In this document: positions 18,180 through 27,242 of the stretch, piece by piece
Layout of the letters: each line of letters starts with the position of its first letter
Position numbering within the stretch: position 1 is the first letter of the stretch
Assembly: GCF_002571225.1 (NCBI RefSeq)
Contig: NZ_NVEC01000064.1
Location: 15,671-54,976, forward strand
Length of the DNA stretch: 39,306 bases
From: Bacillus sp. AFS059628
Lineage (GTDB): Bacteria; Bacillota; Bacilli; Bacillales; Bacillaceae_G
Reading direction: 5' to 3'
Notes under the pieces: generated by a model
Told to the model about the DNA's origin: nothing
The model's input: the letters and a program-made list of their open reading frames with translations, nothing else
Database searches by the model: none
Program-made: the position numbers and the translations under genes

Positions 18180-20516
18180 ATGGGAAATCAACATGCAATG
18201 GATTTGTTTGAAGAAGAGAAAAAGTTTATAAAAGCGCAAGTTCTTCATACCATTTTCCACAACGAAGAAAACCTCTATTCCGTTGTCAGTATGAAAGTCA
18301 TTGAAACGAATGAAACGTACGACGAAAAAAAAGTAATGATAAACGGTCATTTTCCCCGCATGCATGAAGATGAAGTGTTTACATTGACAGGACATTTTAA
18401 AGACCATCCGAAGTATGGGAAACAATATTTAGTTGAAACATTTAAGAAAGAATTGCCGCAAACAAAAGCTGGTATGGTGCAATATTTAGCGAGTGATTTA
18501 TTTAAAGGGATAGGAAAGCGTACAGCTGAAAAAATTGTGGACCATCTTGGGGAACATGCTATTTCTAAAATTATGGATGATCCTGAGGCTTTAAATGGTG
18601 TTGTCAACAAGCAAAAAGCACAAGAAATTTATGAGACAATTGTTGAACATCAAGGGCTAGAGAAAGTAATGAGCTTTTTAAATGGTTACGGTTTTGGAAC
18701 GAAGCTTTCTATTAAAATTTACCAGCAATATAAAGAGATGACATTAGAAGTAATTCGTAATAATCCATATCAACTTATTGAAGAAGTGGACGGAATTGGT
18801 TTTGGAAGAGCGGATGATATAGGACGTGCGTTAGGGATATCGGGTAATCATGATGATCGTGTACGTGCGGGATGTTTTTATACGTTAGAAAATGTATCAT
18901 TGCAACTTGGCCATGTTTATATGGGAAAAGATCAACTTGTAAGAGAAACGATGTCACTTTTAAATAATCAAGAAGGAAGAGTGACAGAGGAAGACATTAT
19001 AGGTTGCATTGAAATGATGCAAAGTGAAGGGAAAGTCATCATAGAAGAAGAACGGATATATTTAGCATCGTTATTCTACTCTGAAAAAGGTGTTGTAAAG
19101 TCTATTCGTAGGCTTATGAATCAAGAGGAAACACCTTCATTTCCTGAAGCAGAAGTGTTAAAGACGTTAGGTGAAATTGAAGAACAACTGAATGTGCAGT
19201 ATGCACCGCTTCAGCAAGAAGCAATTCAAACGGCACTTCATAAACCGATGATGTTACTGACAGGTGGACCAGGGACAGGGAAAACAACAGTTATTAAAGG
19301 GATTGTTGAAATGTATGCGTCACTTCACGGGCTATCGTTAAATCTGAATGAATACAGTGATGATAATCCATTTCCGATATTATTAACGGCTCCAACAGGA
19401 AGAGCAGCGAAGCGAATGAGTGAATCAACAGGGCTACCAGCTTGTACAATTCACCGTTTACTTGGCTGGACGCCAGAAGGGTCTTTCCAGCGTAATGAAA
19501 CGGATCCGGTACAAGGAAAATTGCTCATTATTGATGAATTTTCAATGGTTGACATTTGGCTTGCCAATCAGCTGTTTAAGTCATTGCCGACTAACATTCA
19601 AGTTATCGTTGTAGGCGATGAAGATCAGTTGCCATCTGTAGGACCTGGTCAAGTGTTGAAAGATTTATTGAATGCAGGTGCAGTTCCAACGGTAAAGCTT
19701 ACTGAAATTTATCGTCAAGCGGAAGGCTCATCAGTTATTCAACTTGCCCATGCGATAAAAAATGGAACGCTTCCTCCAGATTTAGCGCAAAACCAAAAAG
19801 ATCGTTCATTTATCGGTTGTACAGGAGCTCAAATTGTTGAGGTTGTTAAGAAGGTTTGTGAGAATGCTAAGACAAAAGGGTTTAGCGCAAGAGATGTACA
19901 AGTATTGGCTCCGATGTATCGTGGACCTGCCGGTATTAATGTATTAAACGAAGCGTTACAAGAAGTGTTTAATCCGAAAAGGGAAAAAAGTAAAGAAATT
20001 GCTTACGGTGATGTTGTATACCGACGAGGCGATAAAGTATTGCAGCTCGTTAATCAGCCGGAGAGCCAAGTGTTTAATGGTGATATCGGCGAAATTGTTT
20101 CGGTGTTTTATGCGAAAGAGAACGTTGAGCAACAGGATATGATTATCGTTTCATTTGATGGAATTGAAGTAACGTATACAAAGCCAGATTTAAATCAAAT
20201 TACGCATGCCTATTGCTGTTCGATTCATAAATCGCAAGGTAGTGAGTTTCCGATTGTGATTATGCCGATAGTAAAAAGTTACAATCGTATGTTACGTCGT
20301 AATTTAATTTATACAGGTATTACAAGAAGCAAGAAGTTCCTTATTATTTGCGGAGAGGAAGCTGCTTTCCAGTCTGGTGTAAATCGCCTTGATGATGCAA
20401 TGCGTCAAACGACTTTAGCTAGTCGATTGCAAGAAGCACAAGGAGAAGTACAGATGGTAACGGTAAATGGCGAAGAAATGGACGTGGAAAACATTTCACC
20501 GTATGATTTCATGTAA
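18180..20516 (+). CDS. recD2: ATP-dependent DNA helicase RecD2
   Basis: A 5'-3' superfamily 1B helicase that acts without RecBC in Gram-positive bacteria and in B. subtilis helps replication-fork progress and mismatch repair. The 778-residue protein has the long N-terminal region that defines RecD2 (about 1-340), including helix-hairpin-helix-like elements at about 101-120 and 197-216. The helicase core has Walker A GGPGTGKT at 362-369, Walker B IDEFSMVD, and motif VI-like TGITRSKK. The UvrD-C2-like HKSQGSEFP motif is present. AAAGGAGAGG precedes the ATG. Probably transcribed with yrrB through the hairpin repeat. Confidence 0.95.
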   Translation: MGNQHAMDLFEEEKKFIKAQVLHTIFHNEENLYSVVSMKVIETNETYDEKKVMINGHFPRMHEDEVFTLTGHFKDHPKYGKQYLVETFKKELPQTKAGMVQYLASDLFKGIGKRTAEKIVDHLGEHAISKIMDDPEALNGVVNKQKAQEIYETIVEHQGLEKVMSFLNGYGFGTKLSIKIYQQYKEMTLEVIRNNPYQLIEEVDGIGFGRADDIGRALGISGNHDDRVRAGCFYTLENVSLQLGHVYMGKDQLVRETMSLLNNQEGRVTEEDIIGCIEMMQSEGKVIIEEERIYLASLFYSEKGVVKSIRRLMNQEETPSFPEAEVLKTLGEIEEQLNVQYAPLQQEAIQTALHKPMMLLTGGPGTGKTTVIKGIVEMYASLHGLSLNLNEYSDDNPFPILLTAPTGRAAKRMSESTGLPACTIHRLLGWTPEGSFQRNETDPVQGKLLIIDEFSMVDIWLANQLFKSLPTNIQVIVVGDEDQLPSVGPGQVLKDLLNAGAVPTVKLTEIYRQAEGSSVIQLAHAIKNGTLPPDLAQNQKDRSFIGCTGAQIVEVVKKVCENAKTKGFSARDVQVLAPMYRGPAGINVLNEALQEVFNPKREKSKEIAYGDVVYRRGDKVLQLVNQPESQVFNGDIGEIVSVFYAKENVEQQDMIIVSFDGIEVTYTKPDLNQITHAYCCSIHKSQGSEFPIVIMPIVKSYNRMLRRNLIYTGITRSKKFLIICGEEAAFQSGVNRLDDAMRQTTLASRLQEAQGEVQMVTVNGEEMDVENISPYDFM

Positions 20517-20539
20517 CAAGGTGAAATTATATAGTGAAA

Positions 20540-20563
20540 CTTTCAAACGTATAACGTTGAAAG
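20540..20563 (+). repeat. small hairpin between recD2 and the zinc-ribbon gene
   Basis: CTTTCAAACG pairs with CGTTGAAAG with one bulge and a short loop. No T run follows, so termination is doubtful. Confidence 0.35.
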
Positions 20564-20643
20564 GCTCCAGCAATGTATAAATGAATGCGGTTTGGACATA
20601 ATGGCGAATAGAATCTGGGAGAATGTAAGGAGATGAAAGCCAT

Positions 20644-20832
20644 ATGTTCATTTGTCCAAATTGCAAAGGGAAAGACATTGGAAAAATAGGTGTCAACCAA
20701 TTTTATTGCTGGAATTGTTATATCGAATTATCGGTTTCAAAAGGGAAAATCCATACGCATCAAGTAGAAGAAGATGGTTCATTAAGCTCTCTTGATGATT
20801 TATTTGATGAGAATGAAAGAACGATCGGATAA
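20644..20832 (+). CDS. small zinc-ribbon protein, function unknown
   Basis: A 62-residue protein with two CxxC pairs (CPNC at 4-7 and CWNC near 22-25), a zinc ribbon, and an acidic tail (SLSSLDDLFDENE). AAGGAG lies about 11 bases before the ATG. It is 127 bases after recD2 and just before a DUF3918-like microprotein that ends in a strong terminator, so these two probably share a transcript. The fold suggests binding to nucleic acid or protein, but no function is known to me. Confidence 0.78.
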   Translation: MFICPNCKGKDIGKIGVNQFYCWNCYIELSVSKGKIHTHQVEEDGSLSSLDDLFDENERTIG

Positions 20833-20850
20833 CGAAAAGGGGGATTTACT

Positions 20851-20979
20851 TTGAATCTACGCAATTCATTAATCGCATTAGGTGTTGGAGCGGCAGCATA
20901 TCAATATGCTCGCAAACAAGATATGTTCTCAAAACGCAATATGAAAAAAGCACGTAAGATGATTAAATCTTATTTATAA
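20851..20979 (+). CDS. 42-residue DUF3918-like (YrzQ-type) microprotein
   Basis: The frame opens with TTG 20851, seven bases after AAGGGGGA, and encodes a short hydrophobic segment (SLIALGVGAAAYQYA) followed by a basic tail (KRNMKKARKMIKSYL). This pattern resembles the Bacillus DUF3918/YrzQ family of about 40 residues. It lies 18 bases after the zinc-ribbon gene and directly before a strong terminator, which supports a real gene. The N-terminus may sit in the membrane. Function unknown. Confidence 0.7.
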   Translation: MNLRNSLIALGVGAAAYQYARKQDMFSKRNMKKARKMIKSYL

Positions 20980-20983
20980 GCAT

Positions 20984-21017
20984 AAAAAACTCCCTTCATC
21001 ATAAGGGAGTTTTTTTA
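20984..21017. terminator. bidirectional terminator between convergent genes
   Basis: AAAAAACTCCCTT pairs with AAGGGAGTTTTTTT around a six-base loop. It serves the microprotein on the plus strand and overlaps the stop codon of the minus-strand gene at 21015. Confidence 0.92.
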
Positions 21018-21227
21018 TGCACTTGTATGCAAATATAAAAGTCCGATTTCAGAGAAGAGATAAGATAGGCCGTAACATCCAACACCAAGCATGCCGTAAT
21101 GAAATAATTGCTTCGCTCTTTCTTTTCGTGAGGAACGAATAAAGAAACCTTTCCAAATACCAAACCCGATACAAATCCATTCAAGAATCATAAAAAGTGC
21201 TGATAATACGAGCATAAATAAAACCAT
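21015..21227 (-). CDS. small two-helix membrane protein, function unknown
   Basis: A 70-residue protein with hydrophobic segments at about 1-28 and 43-68, separated by a basic loop (IRSSRKERAKQ), so probably two transmembrane helices with the loop inside. The ATG at 21227-21225 is preceded by AGGAGGG at a good distance. A TATAAT lies on the minus strand at 21247-21242, very close to the start, so the leader would be very short. I do not recognise the family. Confidence 0.65.
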   Translation of the reverse strand: MVLFMLVLSALFMILEWICIGFGIWKGFFIRSSRKERAKQLFHYGMLGVGCYGLSYLFSEIGLLYLHTSA

Positions 21228-21403
21228 TATGAGCCCTCCTGATTATATTGTTTCACGCTGCATTCTCAGGGGTGGTTGTCCTTGTTATGTTATGTATATG
21301 TACGTCTTTACAAAACAGTATGGTCTACATGAAAAGATTTTAAAACTTTCGCACATAACCTACCCTATTTATTTTCAAAATAAAGGTGGAGGAGGTTTTT
21401 CGT

Positions 21404-22471
21404 GTGAAGAATCTTAAAATAATTTGGATATATCGTTTAGGATTATTGTTACTTGTATTTCTTTGTTTGCTCGTCTTTCTAAAAATTAAGCCGCTATGGG
21501 CACCGATTATTTTTGTATGTAAAGTGGCCATTACACCGTTTCTTATTGCGTGTTTTATTGCGTATTTATTGCATCCTTTAATTGAAAAAATTCATAAGGA
21601 AGGGATGCCACGCACACTCGCTATTTTGCTCATTTACATCCTTTTCTTTGGCGGAATTGGTTATGGCATTTATAAAGGAACGCCAGTTGTAATTAAGCAA
21701 TTACAAGAAATCAATGAACAATTCCCGCAGTTTACAAAAATGTATGATTCTTGGATGGATGGCGTTACGGAACAAACAGCGAATTTCCCGTCCTTTATTC
21801 ATGAAAAGGTGAAACAAATTTTTGTCGGGGTAGAAACGAAGATACAAGCACTTTTAAATAAAGTGATGAGCACAGCTCGTGGTGTACTAGATTCGTTACT
21901 CATTATTTTCTTAATTCCGTTCATTGTATTTTACATATTAAAAGATTACGGTGAGTTTTATCATATCTTTTGGAAACTTGTCCCAAGTAAGTGGCGTAAT
22001 ACAGGGCAAATGCTGGCGAAAGAAATTGATAAATCACTTGGGAGTTATATTCGAGGACAATTATTTGTTTGCTTAGTATTAGGGGGCGTCTCTGCTCTTT
22101 CCTTTTGGTTTATCGGTATGAAATATCCATTGTTACTCGGGATTATTATTGGGGTGACAGATATAATACCGTACTTTGGTCCTATTTTAGGAGCGATCCC
22201 GACATTAATGATTGCGGCAACGGTATCAACGAGTTTACTTATTAAAGCGGGGATTACGATTGCTATTTTACAATTCGTTGAAAGTAACATTTTATCCCCT
22301 TATATCGTTGGTAAGTCGCTTCGCATGCATCCTGTTATTATTATGCTTGCATTATTAGTTGGGGGAGAAGTGGCAGGAATTGTAGGGTTATTAATATCAG
22401 TTCCTGTTTTAGCTGTCATTCGTACAGTAATCGTTCATGTAAGGCCTCTTTGGAAAAAAGAAGATGCGTAA
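21404..22471 (+). CDS. yrrI: AI-2E family permease YrrI
   Basis: An integral membrane protein of 355 residues of the AI-2E/PerM family, whose members include autoinducer-2 exporters and Na+/H+ antiporters; the substrate here is unknown. Hydrophobic helices occur at about 8-55 (two), 60-82, 150-175, 205-270 (several) and 290-345. The family motif ITDIIPYFGP-like stretch (GVTDIIPYFGPILGAIPT) lies near 249-266. GGAGGAGG precedes GTG 21404; an in-frame GTG 18 bases earlier overlaps this ribosome binding site. It has the same place as B. subtilis yrrI, upstream of alaS. Confidence 0.88.
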   Translation: MKNLKIIWIYRLGLLLLVFLCLLVFLKIKPLWAPIIFVCKVAITPFLIACFIAYLLHPLIEKIHKEGMPRTLAILLIYILFFGGIGYGIYKGTPVVIKQLQEINEQFPQFTKMYDSWMDGVTEQTANFPSFIHEKVKQIFVGVETKIQALLNKVMSTARGVLDSLLIIFLIPFIVFYILKDYGEFYHIFWKLVPSKWRNTGQMLAKEIDKSLGSYIRGQLFVCLVLGGVSALSFWFIGMKYPLLLGIIIGVTDIIPYFGPILGAIPTLMIAATVSTSLLIKAGITIAILQFVESNILSPYIVGKSLRMHPVIIMLALLVGGEVAGIVGLLISVPVLAVIRTVIVHVRPLWKKEDA

Positions 22472-22472
22472 T

Positions 22473-22510
22473 AGGAAAGCCCTCTATTTATAAAAGTAGA
22501 GGGCTTTCCT
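22473..22510. terminator. bidirectional terminator after yrrI
   Basis: AGGAAAGCCCTCTA pairs perfectly with TAGAGGGCTTTCCT around a 10-base loop. It also covers the end of the convergent minus-strand gene. Confidence 0.9.
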
Positions 22511-22854
22511 TATTTAGAGAGTTGCTTGTTTATTTGTTGAACGAGAGAGCTTACATCATTTGTTTGAATATGTTTTATTCTTTTCCATTCATTATCATAC
22601 ATAAAGATAATTTGATTGTTGAAAAGACGCTTTTGTTCTTTTAGATTAGAAATTTTTACGAAAGAGTACTCTTCAAATAATGGGTTCTTACTTACATCTG
22701 GTCCATAGAAAAAGAGTCGTTTGTCCGTTAAAATTAACAATCCTGGCCTTGCAACGGAACGATAAATAAATATATCTAATGAACAGGCCGCATAAAATAA
22801 TATTATTTCGTCAGTCGTTAACATATTTTTAGCTTTATTCAATAAGGTTGTCAT
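22510..22854 (-). CDS. PH-like (YokE-type) domain protein, function unknown
   Basis: A 114-residue cytoplasmic protein. Residues about 36-100 (RPGLLILTDKRLFFYGPDV onward, then SFVKISNLKEQKRLFNNQIIFMY) read as the beta-strand pattern of a bacterial PH-like domain, where TDKRLFF is the typical start. The ATG at 22854-22852 follows AAAGGGG. A TATAAT lies on the minus strand at 22890-22885. No partner gene is adjacent. Ligand and function unknown. Confidence 0.7.
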   Translation of the reverse strand: MTTLLNKAKNMLTTDEIILFYAACSLDIFIYRSVARPGLLILTDKRLFFYGPDVSKNPLFEEYSFVKISNLKEQKRLFNNQIIFMYDNEWKRIKHIQTNDVSSLVQQINKQLSK

Positions 22855-22884
22855 TATGATCGCCCCTTTATTATTGATAATTTG

Positions 22885-22890
22885 ATTATA
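22885..22890 (-). promoter_or_regulatory. possible -10 of the PH-like gene
   Basis: The plus-strand ATTATA is TATAAT on the minus strand, about 30 bases before the start codon. The matching -35 (TTTTCT) is poor. Confidence 0.35.
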
Positions 22891-23031
22891 ACAAAAATAA
22901 AATATTCAGAAAAGTGCACGAGAGTAGTACAATTTAGTAATACATGCATAATATATGAAAAGCTGTTAAGAATGAATAGTAGAATAGCTATGCTTAATAA
23001 GCAATTGATATAATATAAATGATTATCTACA
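22891..23031. other. AT-rich intergenic stretch without recognisable features
   Basis: No open frame with a ribosome binding site, no strong hairpin and no repeat is visible between the divergent PH-like gene and the alaS leader. Confidence 0.5.
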
Positions 23032-23058
23032 TTGACAAACTTAAGAGAATTCTATTAT
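23032..23058 (+). promoter_or_regulatory. promoter candidate for the alaS leader
   Basis: A perfect TTGACA at 23032-23037 is followed after 15 bases by TATTAT at 23053-23058. The spacing is short; a TATAAT at 23068-23073 is an alternative -10 without a good -35. Confidence 0.5.
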
Positions 23059-23079
23059 ATTTAGTCATATAATACATTA

Positions 23080-23311
23080 AATCAATGACGGAACAAGTAT
23101 GTTACAGTCCATTTATAGAGAGAAGCTTCCATATGGCTGAAAGAAGCTTTAAATGAAGGGTAACAGAAAGCTAATCCTGAGAGCAGCTAATCACTGCCGT
23201 CTTGCCACGTTACGGCACCATGAGGTGATGAATTGATTGTTATAATCAATTCATAATTAGGGTGGTATCGCGAGTTAACTCTCGTCCCTTTTATAGGGGC
23301 GGGAGTTTTTT
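23080..23311 (+). ncRNA. T-box riboswitch leader (Ala) controlling alaS
   Basis: The conserved T-box AGGGTGGTATCGCG lies at 23259-23272 and the terminator at 23277-23311 (AACTCTCGTCCC with GGGGCGGGAGTT, then Ts). The Stem I base is GACGG at 23087-23091 with CCGTC at 23197-23201, with AGTA just inside. GCT at 23186-23188, followed by A, is the candidate alanine specifier, in agreement with the downstream gene. Uncharged tRNA-Ala would stabilise the antiterminator. Confidence 0.92.
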
Positions 23312-23332
23312 ATATTTAAGGAGGAAAATACA

Positions 23333-25975
23333 ATGAAACAACTAACAGGCGCACAAATTCGTCAAATGTTTTTAGACTTTTTCCAAGAAAAAGGGCATGC
23401 AGTAGAACCTAGTGCATCACTAGTTCCACATGAGGACCCATCTCTTTTATGGATTAACAGTGGTGTAGCAACATTAAAAAAATATTTTGATGGACGTGTA
23501 ATCCCACAAAATCCACGTATTACAAATGCTCAAAAATCAATTCGTACAAACGATATTGAAAACGTAGGGAAAACAGCTCGTCACCATACATTCTTTGAAA
23601 TGTTAGGAAACTTCTCAATCGGTGATTACTTTAAAGAAGAAGCAATTACTTGGGCTTGGGAATTCTTAACGAGCGACAAATGGATCGGATTCGATAAAGA
23701 ATTACTATCAGTTACAATCCATCCAGAAGATGAAGAAGCATTCACAATTTGGAATGAGAAAATGGGCGTTCCAAAAGAGCGCATCATCCGTTTAGAAGAA
23801 AACTTCTGGGATATCGGTGAAGGACCAAGTGGACCGAATACAGAGATTTTCTATGACCGCGGAGAAGCTTACGGTAATGACTTTAGTGACCCAGAATTAT
23901 ATCCAGGCGGAGAAAACGAGCGTTACTTAGAAGTATGGAACCTTGTATTCTCTCAATTTAATCATAATCCAGACGGTTCATATACACCACTTCCTAAGAA
24001 AAACATCGATACAGGGATGGGTCTAGAGCGTATGACATCTATCGTTCAAGATGTGCCTACAAACTTTGACACAGACTTATTCATGCCAATGATTGGCGCA
24101 ACAGAAACAATCTCTGGTGAGAAATATCGTAATGGTGACTTAGAAAAAGATATGGCGTTTAAAGTAATCGCTGACCATATCCGTACAGTAACATTCGCTG
24201 TTGGTGACGGCGCTCTTCCATCTAACGAAGGTCGTGGTTATGTATTACGTCGTTTATTACGCCGTGCTGTTCGTTACTCTAAGAAATTAAACATCAACCG
24301 TCCGTTCATGTTTGAATTAGTACCGGTTGTTGGAGAAGTAATGAAAGACTTCTATCCAGAAGTACTTGAAAAGAAAGATTTCATCGCAAAAGTTGTGAAG
24401 AATGAAGAAGAGCGTTTCCACGAAACACTTCATGATGGTGAAGCAATTTTAGCTGAAGTTATCGCAAAAGCAAAAGAAGAAAAAACAACTGTTATTTCTG
24501 GAGTAGATGCGTTCCGTTTATATGACACATACGGTTTCCCAATTGAATTAACAGAAGAATATGCAGAAGAAGCTGGTATGACAGTTGATCATGAAGGCTT
24601 TGAAAATGAAATGGAAAAACAACGTGAGCGCGCACGTGCTGCTCGTCAAGACGTTGATTCTATGCAAGTTCAAGGCGGTGTCCTTGGAGAAGTGAAAGTA
24701 GCGAGCGAATTCGTTGGTTACGGTACAGTTGCGACAGAAAGTAACGTTGTTGCACTTGTGAAAAACGGCGAATATACAGACAGCTTACAAGCTGGTGAAG
24801 AAGGACAATTAATGCTTGATGTAACACCATTCTATGCTGAGAGCGGTGGACAAATTGCAGACCGTGGTTACCTTCTTGCTGACGGTGTGAAAGTTCTTGT
24901 AAAAGACGTACAAAAAGCACCAAACGGCCAAAACTTGCACAAAGTTGTTGTTGAAGAAGGTACATTAACGAAAGATGCAGCTGTGAAAGCTATTATCGAT
25001 ACGAAAAACCGTGGTAGCGTTGTGAAAAACCATACAGCAACTCACTTACTACACCAAGCTTTAAAAGATGTACTTGGAACGCACGTTAACCAAGCAGGTT
25101 CTCTTGTAACTTCTGAACGTTTACGCTTTGACTTCTCTCACTTCGGTCAAGTACAAGCTGACGAATTAGAAAAAATTGAGCGTATGGTAAACGAGAAAAT
25201 TTGGGAAAGTATTGATGTTGAGATTTCTCAAAAAGCAATCGAAGAAGCGAAAGAAATGGGTGCAATGGCATTATTCGGTGAAAAATACGGTGATGTTGTA
25301 CGCGTTGTACAAGTTGGGGATTACAGCTTAGAGCTTTGCGGCGGTTGTCACGTGGATAACACAGCTTCTATCGGTATTTTCAAAATCGTTGCTGAGTCTG
25401 GTATCGGTGCAGGAACTCGTCGTATTGAGGCGGTAACTGGTAAGTCTGCATACGAATTAATGAACGATCAAGTAGGTTTATTAAAAGAAGCAGCAGGAAA
25501 AATGAAAACAAATCCGAAAGATATTTTAACAAGAGTAGATGGTTTATTTGCTGAAGTAAAACAACTTCAAAAAGAAAATGAATCTCTTGCAGCAAAATTA
25601 AGTAACATTGAAGCTGGAAACTTAACTGATTCAGTAATGACAGTTGATGGTGTGAACGTATTAGCGGCAAAAGTAAATGTTGCAGATATGAACAACTTAC
25701 GTACAATGATGGATGACCTGAAAAATAAATTACAATCTGCAGTTGTCGTATTAGCGTCTGTAAATGATGATAAAGTAAACATTTTAGCTGGCGTAACGAA
25801 AGATTTAATTAGCCAAGGATACCATGCTGGTAAACTTGTGAAAGAAGTAGCTTCTCGTTGTGGCGGTGGCGGTGGTGGCCGTCCTGATATGGCACAAGCG
25901 GGCGGTAAAAACCCAGCGCAAGTTGAGGAAGCTTTAGCGTTTGTGCAAGAGTACGTTAAATCTGTTTCAAAATAA
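23333..25975 (+). CDS. alaS: alanyl-tRNA synthetase
   Basis: Charges tRNA-Ala and clears mischarged Ser and Gly. The 880-residue protein has the class II catalytic domain (about 1-250), tRNA recognition domain, the editing domain with zinc-binding H567, H571, C669 and H673 (HTATH and CGGCH), and the C-Ala domain with the glycine-rich [17 protein letters not shown] near 845-861. AAGGAGG precedes the ATG. Expression is controlled by the T-box leader. yrzL follows after 76 bases but seems to have its own promoter. Confidence 0.97.
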   Translation: MKQLTGAQIRQMFLDFFQEKGHAVEPSASLVPHEDPSLLWINSGVATLKKYFDGRVIPQNPRITNAQKSIRTNDIENVGKTARHHTFFEMLGNFSIGDYFKEEAITWAWEFLTSDKWIGFDKELLSVTIHPEDEEAFTIWNEKMGVPKERIIRLEENFWDIGEGPSGPNTEIFYDRGEAYGNDFSDPELYPGGENERYLEVWNLVFSQFNHNPDGSYTPLPKKNIDTGMGLERMTSIVQDVPTNFDTDLFMPMIGATETISGEKYRNGDLEKDMAFKVIADHIRTVTFAVGDGALPSNEGRGYVLRRLLRRAVRYSKKLNINRPFMFELVPVVGEVMKDFYPEVLEKKDFIAKVVKNEEERFHETLHDGEAILAEVIAKAKEEKTTVISGVDAFRLYDTYGFPIELTEEYAEEAGMTVDHEGFENEMEKQRERARAARQDVDSMQVQGGVLGEVKVASEFVGYGTVATESNVVALVKNGEYTDSLQAGEEGQLMLDVTPFYAESGGQIADRGYLLADGVKVLVKDVQKAPNGQNLHKVVVEEGTLTKDAAVKAIIDTKNRGSVVKNHTATHLLHQALKDVLGTHVNQAGSLVTSERLRFDFSHFGQVQADELEKIERMVNEKIWESIDVEISQKAIEEAKEMGAMALFGEKYGDVVRVVQVGDYSLELCGGCHVDNTASIGIFKIVAESGIGAGTRRIEAVTGKSAYELMNDQVGLLKEAAGKMKTNPKDILTRVDGLFAEVKQLQKENESLAAKLSNIEAGNLTDSVMTVDGVNVLAAKVNVADMNNLRTMMDDLKNKLQSAVVVLASVNDDKVNILAGVTKDLISQGYHAGKLVKEVASRCGGGGGGRPDMAQAGGKNPAQVEEALAFVQEYVKSVSK

Positions 25976-25994
25976 AGAGATAGTAGTGTACAAT
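25966..25994 (+). promoter_or_regulatory. promoter of yrzL-ruvX-yrzB
   Basis: TTCAAA at 25966-25971, 17 bases, TACAAT at 25989-25994. The -35 overlaps the last codons of alaS. A GA-rich hairpin (GGGAG to CTCCC, about 26000-26025) follows in the leader. Confidence 0.5.
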
Positions 25995-26051
25995 GGTAGG
26001 GAGAGGAGAAGTTCTTCTCCCTATACTTACTATATAAGTGAGGTGCTTGAA

Positions 26052-26318
26052 ATGGACGGTTTTGATAAAACAATGAAGTTTAGCATTCAAGATGAAAAAC
26101 AGAGTGTCCATGTAAATGATGTACTTTTAACTGTGTATGATGCACTTCAAGAAAAAGGCTATAATCCGATTAACCAAATCGTCGGTTACTTATTAAGTGG
26201 AGACCCAGCATACATACCTCGCCATAAAGATGCACGAAGCATCATTCGCAAGCTTGAGCGTGATGAATTAATTGAAGAGCTTGTGAAGTCTTACTTGAAA
26301 CATCATCGTGAGGAGTAA
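26052..26318 (+). CDS. yrzL: IreB family regulatory phosphoprotein YrzL
   Basis: An 88-residue protein of the IreB (UPF0297) family. Enterococcal IreB is phosphorylated near its N-terminus by the PASTA kinase IreK and affects cephalosporin tolerance; the conserved Thr is T7 here ([10 protein letters not shown]). The start ATG 26052 follows GAGGTG; the frame is open into alaS but that part is not conserved sequence. It is followed three bases later by ruvX and then yrzB, an order conserved in Firmicutes. Confidence 0.9.
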   Translation: MDGFDKTMKFSIQDEKQSVHVNDVLLTVYDALQEKGYNPINQIVGYLLSGDPAYIPRHKDARSIIRKLERDELIEELVKSYLKHHREE

Positions 26319-26321
26319 TTT

Positions 26322-26735
26322 ATGCGGATATTAGGTTTAGATGTAGGTACAAAAACAGTCGGAGTTGCAATTAGCGACGAGATGGGCTGGACAGCGCAAG
26401 GACTTGAAACAATTAAGATTAACGAAGAACGAGGTCAATTTGGTTTTGACCGCATTTCTGAGTTAGTAAAACAGTACGATGTGGACAAGATAGTAGTAGG
26501 TTTACCTAAAAATATGAATGGTACAATTGGCCCGCGTGGTGAAGCATGCCAACAATTTGCAGAAAACCTACGAGAGCTGTTACAATTAGACGTTGTAATG
26601 TGGGACGAGCGTTTGTCAACAATGGCAGCGGAACGTCTGCTCATTTCAGCCGATGTAAGCCGTAAGAAGCGAAAGCAAGTAATTGATAAGATGGCTGCAG
26701 TCGTAATCTTACAAGGATTTTTAGATAGTAAATAA
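26322..26735 (+). CDS. ruvX: Holliday junction resolvase-like protein RuvX (YqgF)
   Basis: An RNase H-fold nuclease of the YqgF family, 137 residues, implicated in 16S rRNA 5' maturation and proposed as a resolvase. The first catalytic Asp is D7 in [16 protein letters not shown]; the DERLST motif and the later Asp ([12 protein letters not shown]) complete the family signature. It sits between yrzL and yrzB with short gaps, so the three are one operon. The in vivo substrate in Bacillus is not shown by the sequence. Confidence 0.93.
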   Translation: MRILGLDVGTKTVGVAISDEMGWTAQGLETIKINEERGQFGFDRISELVKQYDVDKIVVGLPKNMNGTIGPRGEACQQFAENLRELLQLDVVMWDERLSTMAAERLLISADVSRKKRKQVIDKMAAVVILQGFLDSK

Positions 26736-26747
26736 GAGGTGACCAAA

Positions 26748-27026
26748 ATGGAAGAAAATCAAATTACAATTGTAGACGAAAAAGGTAACGAACATTTATG
26801 TGAAATTATTTTCACTTTTGACGCTGAAAAATTTGGCAAAAAATCATACGTAGTCTTCTCTCCAATCGGTGAAGTAGACGAAGATGGAGACCAAATTTAT
26901 GATGCAATGGCTTATGAGCAAAATGAAGAAGAGGGCGGAACTTTACTTCCAATCGAATCTGAAGAAGAGTGGGAAATGGTACAAGAAATGTTCAACACTC
27001 TAGCTGATGAGCAAGAAGCTGAATAA
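26748..27026 (+). CDS. yrzB: DUF1292 (UPF0473) protein YrzB
   Basis: A 92-residue very acidic protein of the DUF1292 family, function unknown. The N-terminus (ITIVDEKGNEHLCEIIFTFD) and the E/D-rich middle are typical. ATG 26748 follows AAGAGGTG; an in-frame GTG 9 bases earlier overlaps the binding site. Last gene of the yrzL-ruvX-yrzB operon. Confidence 0.9.
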   Translation: MEENQITIVDEKGNEHLCEIIFTFDAEKFGKKSYVVFSPIGEVDEDGDQIYDAMAYEQNEEEGGTLLPIESEEEWEMVQEMFNTLADEQEAE

Positions 27027-27038
27027 TAAGTACTGAAG

Positions 27039-27067
27039 AGGTGGACGATATATCGTCTACCTTTTTT
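27039..27067 (+). terminator. terminator after yrzB
   Basis: AGGTGGACGATA pairs with TATCGTCTACCT (one mismatch), followed by five further Ts. Confidence 0.85.
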
Positions 27068-27242
27068 ATATGTAAAATGAAAGATTTTTTGTCGAAACTG
27101 CGCAATCCTTTGTAGTATAATGAGACGGATTGTAGAAAAATAAACTATCTGTCAAAAATGATAGGTACGTTTATTGTGATTTTTCATTGTGTTGTATAGA
27201 AAAATGTACATATGGCCTACAATTGAATAAGGAGGAAGAGTT

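Noticed and set aside
18108-18610. Minus-strand open frames over the start of recD2
   Set aside because: They are antisense to the conserved N-terminal domain of recD2 and the hairpin repeat, and lack ribosome binding sites.
25567-26073. 168-codon minus-strand open frame at the end of alaS
   Set aside because: It lies almost wholly antisense to conserved alaS codons, has no ribosome binding site, and its composition is a shadow of the alaS frame.
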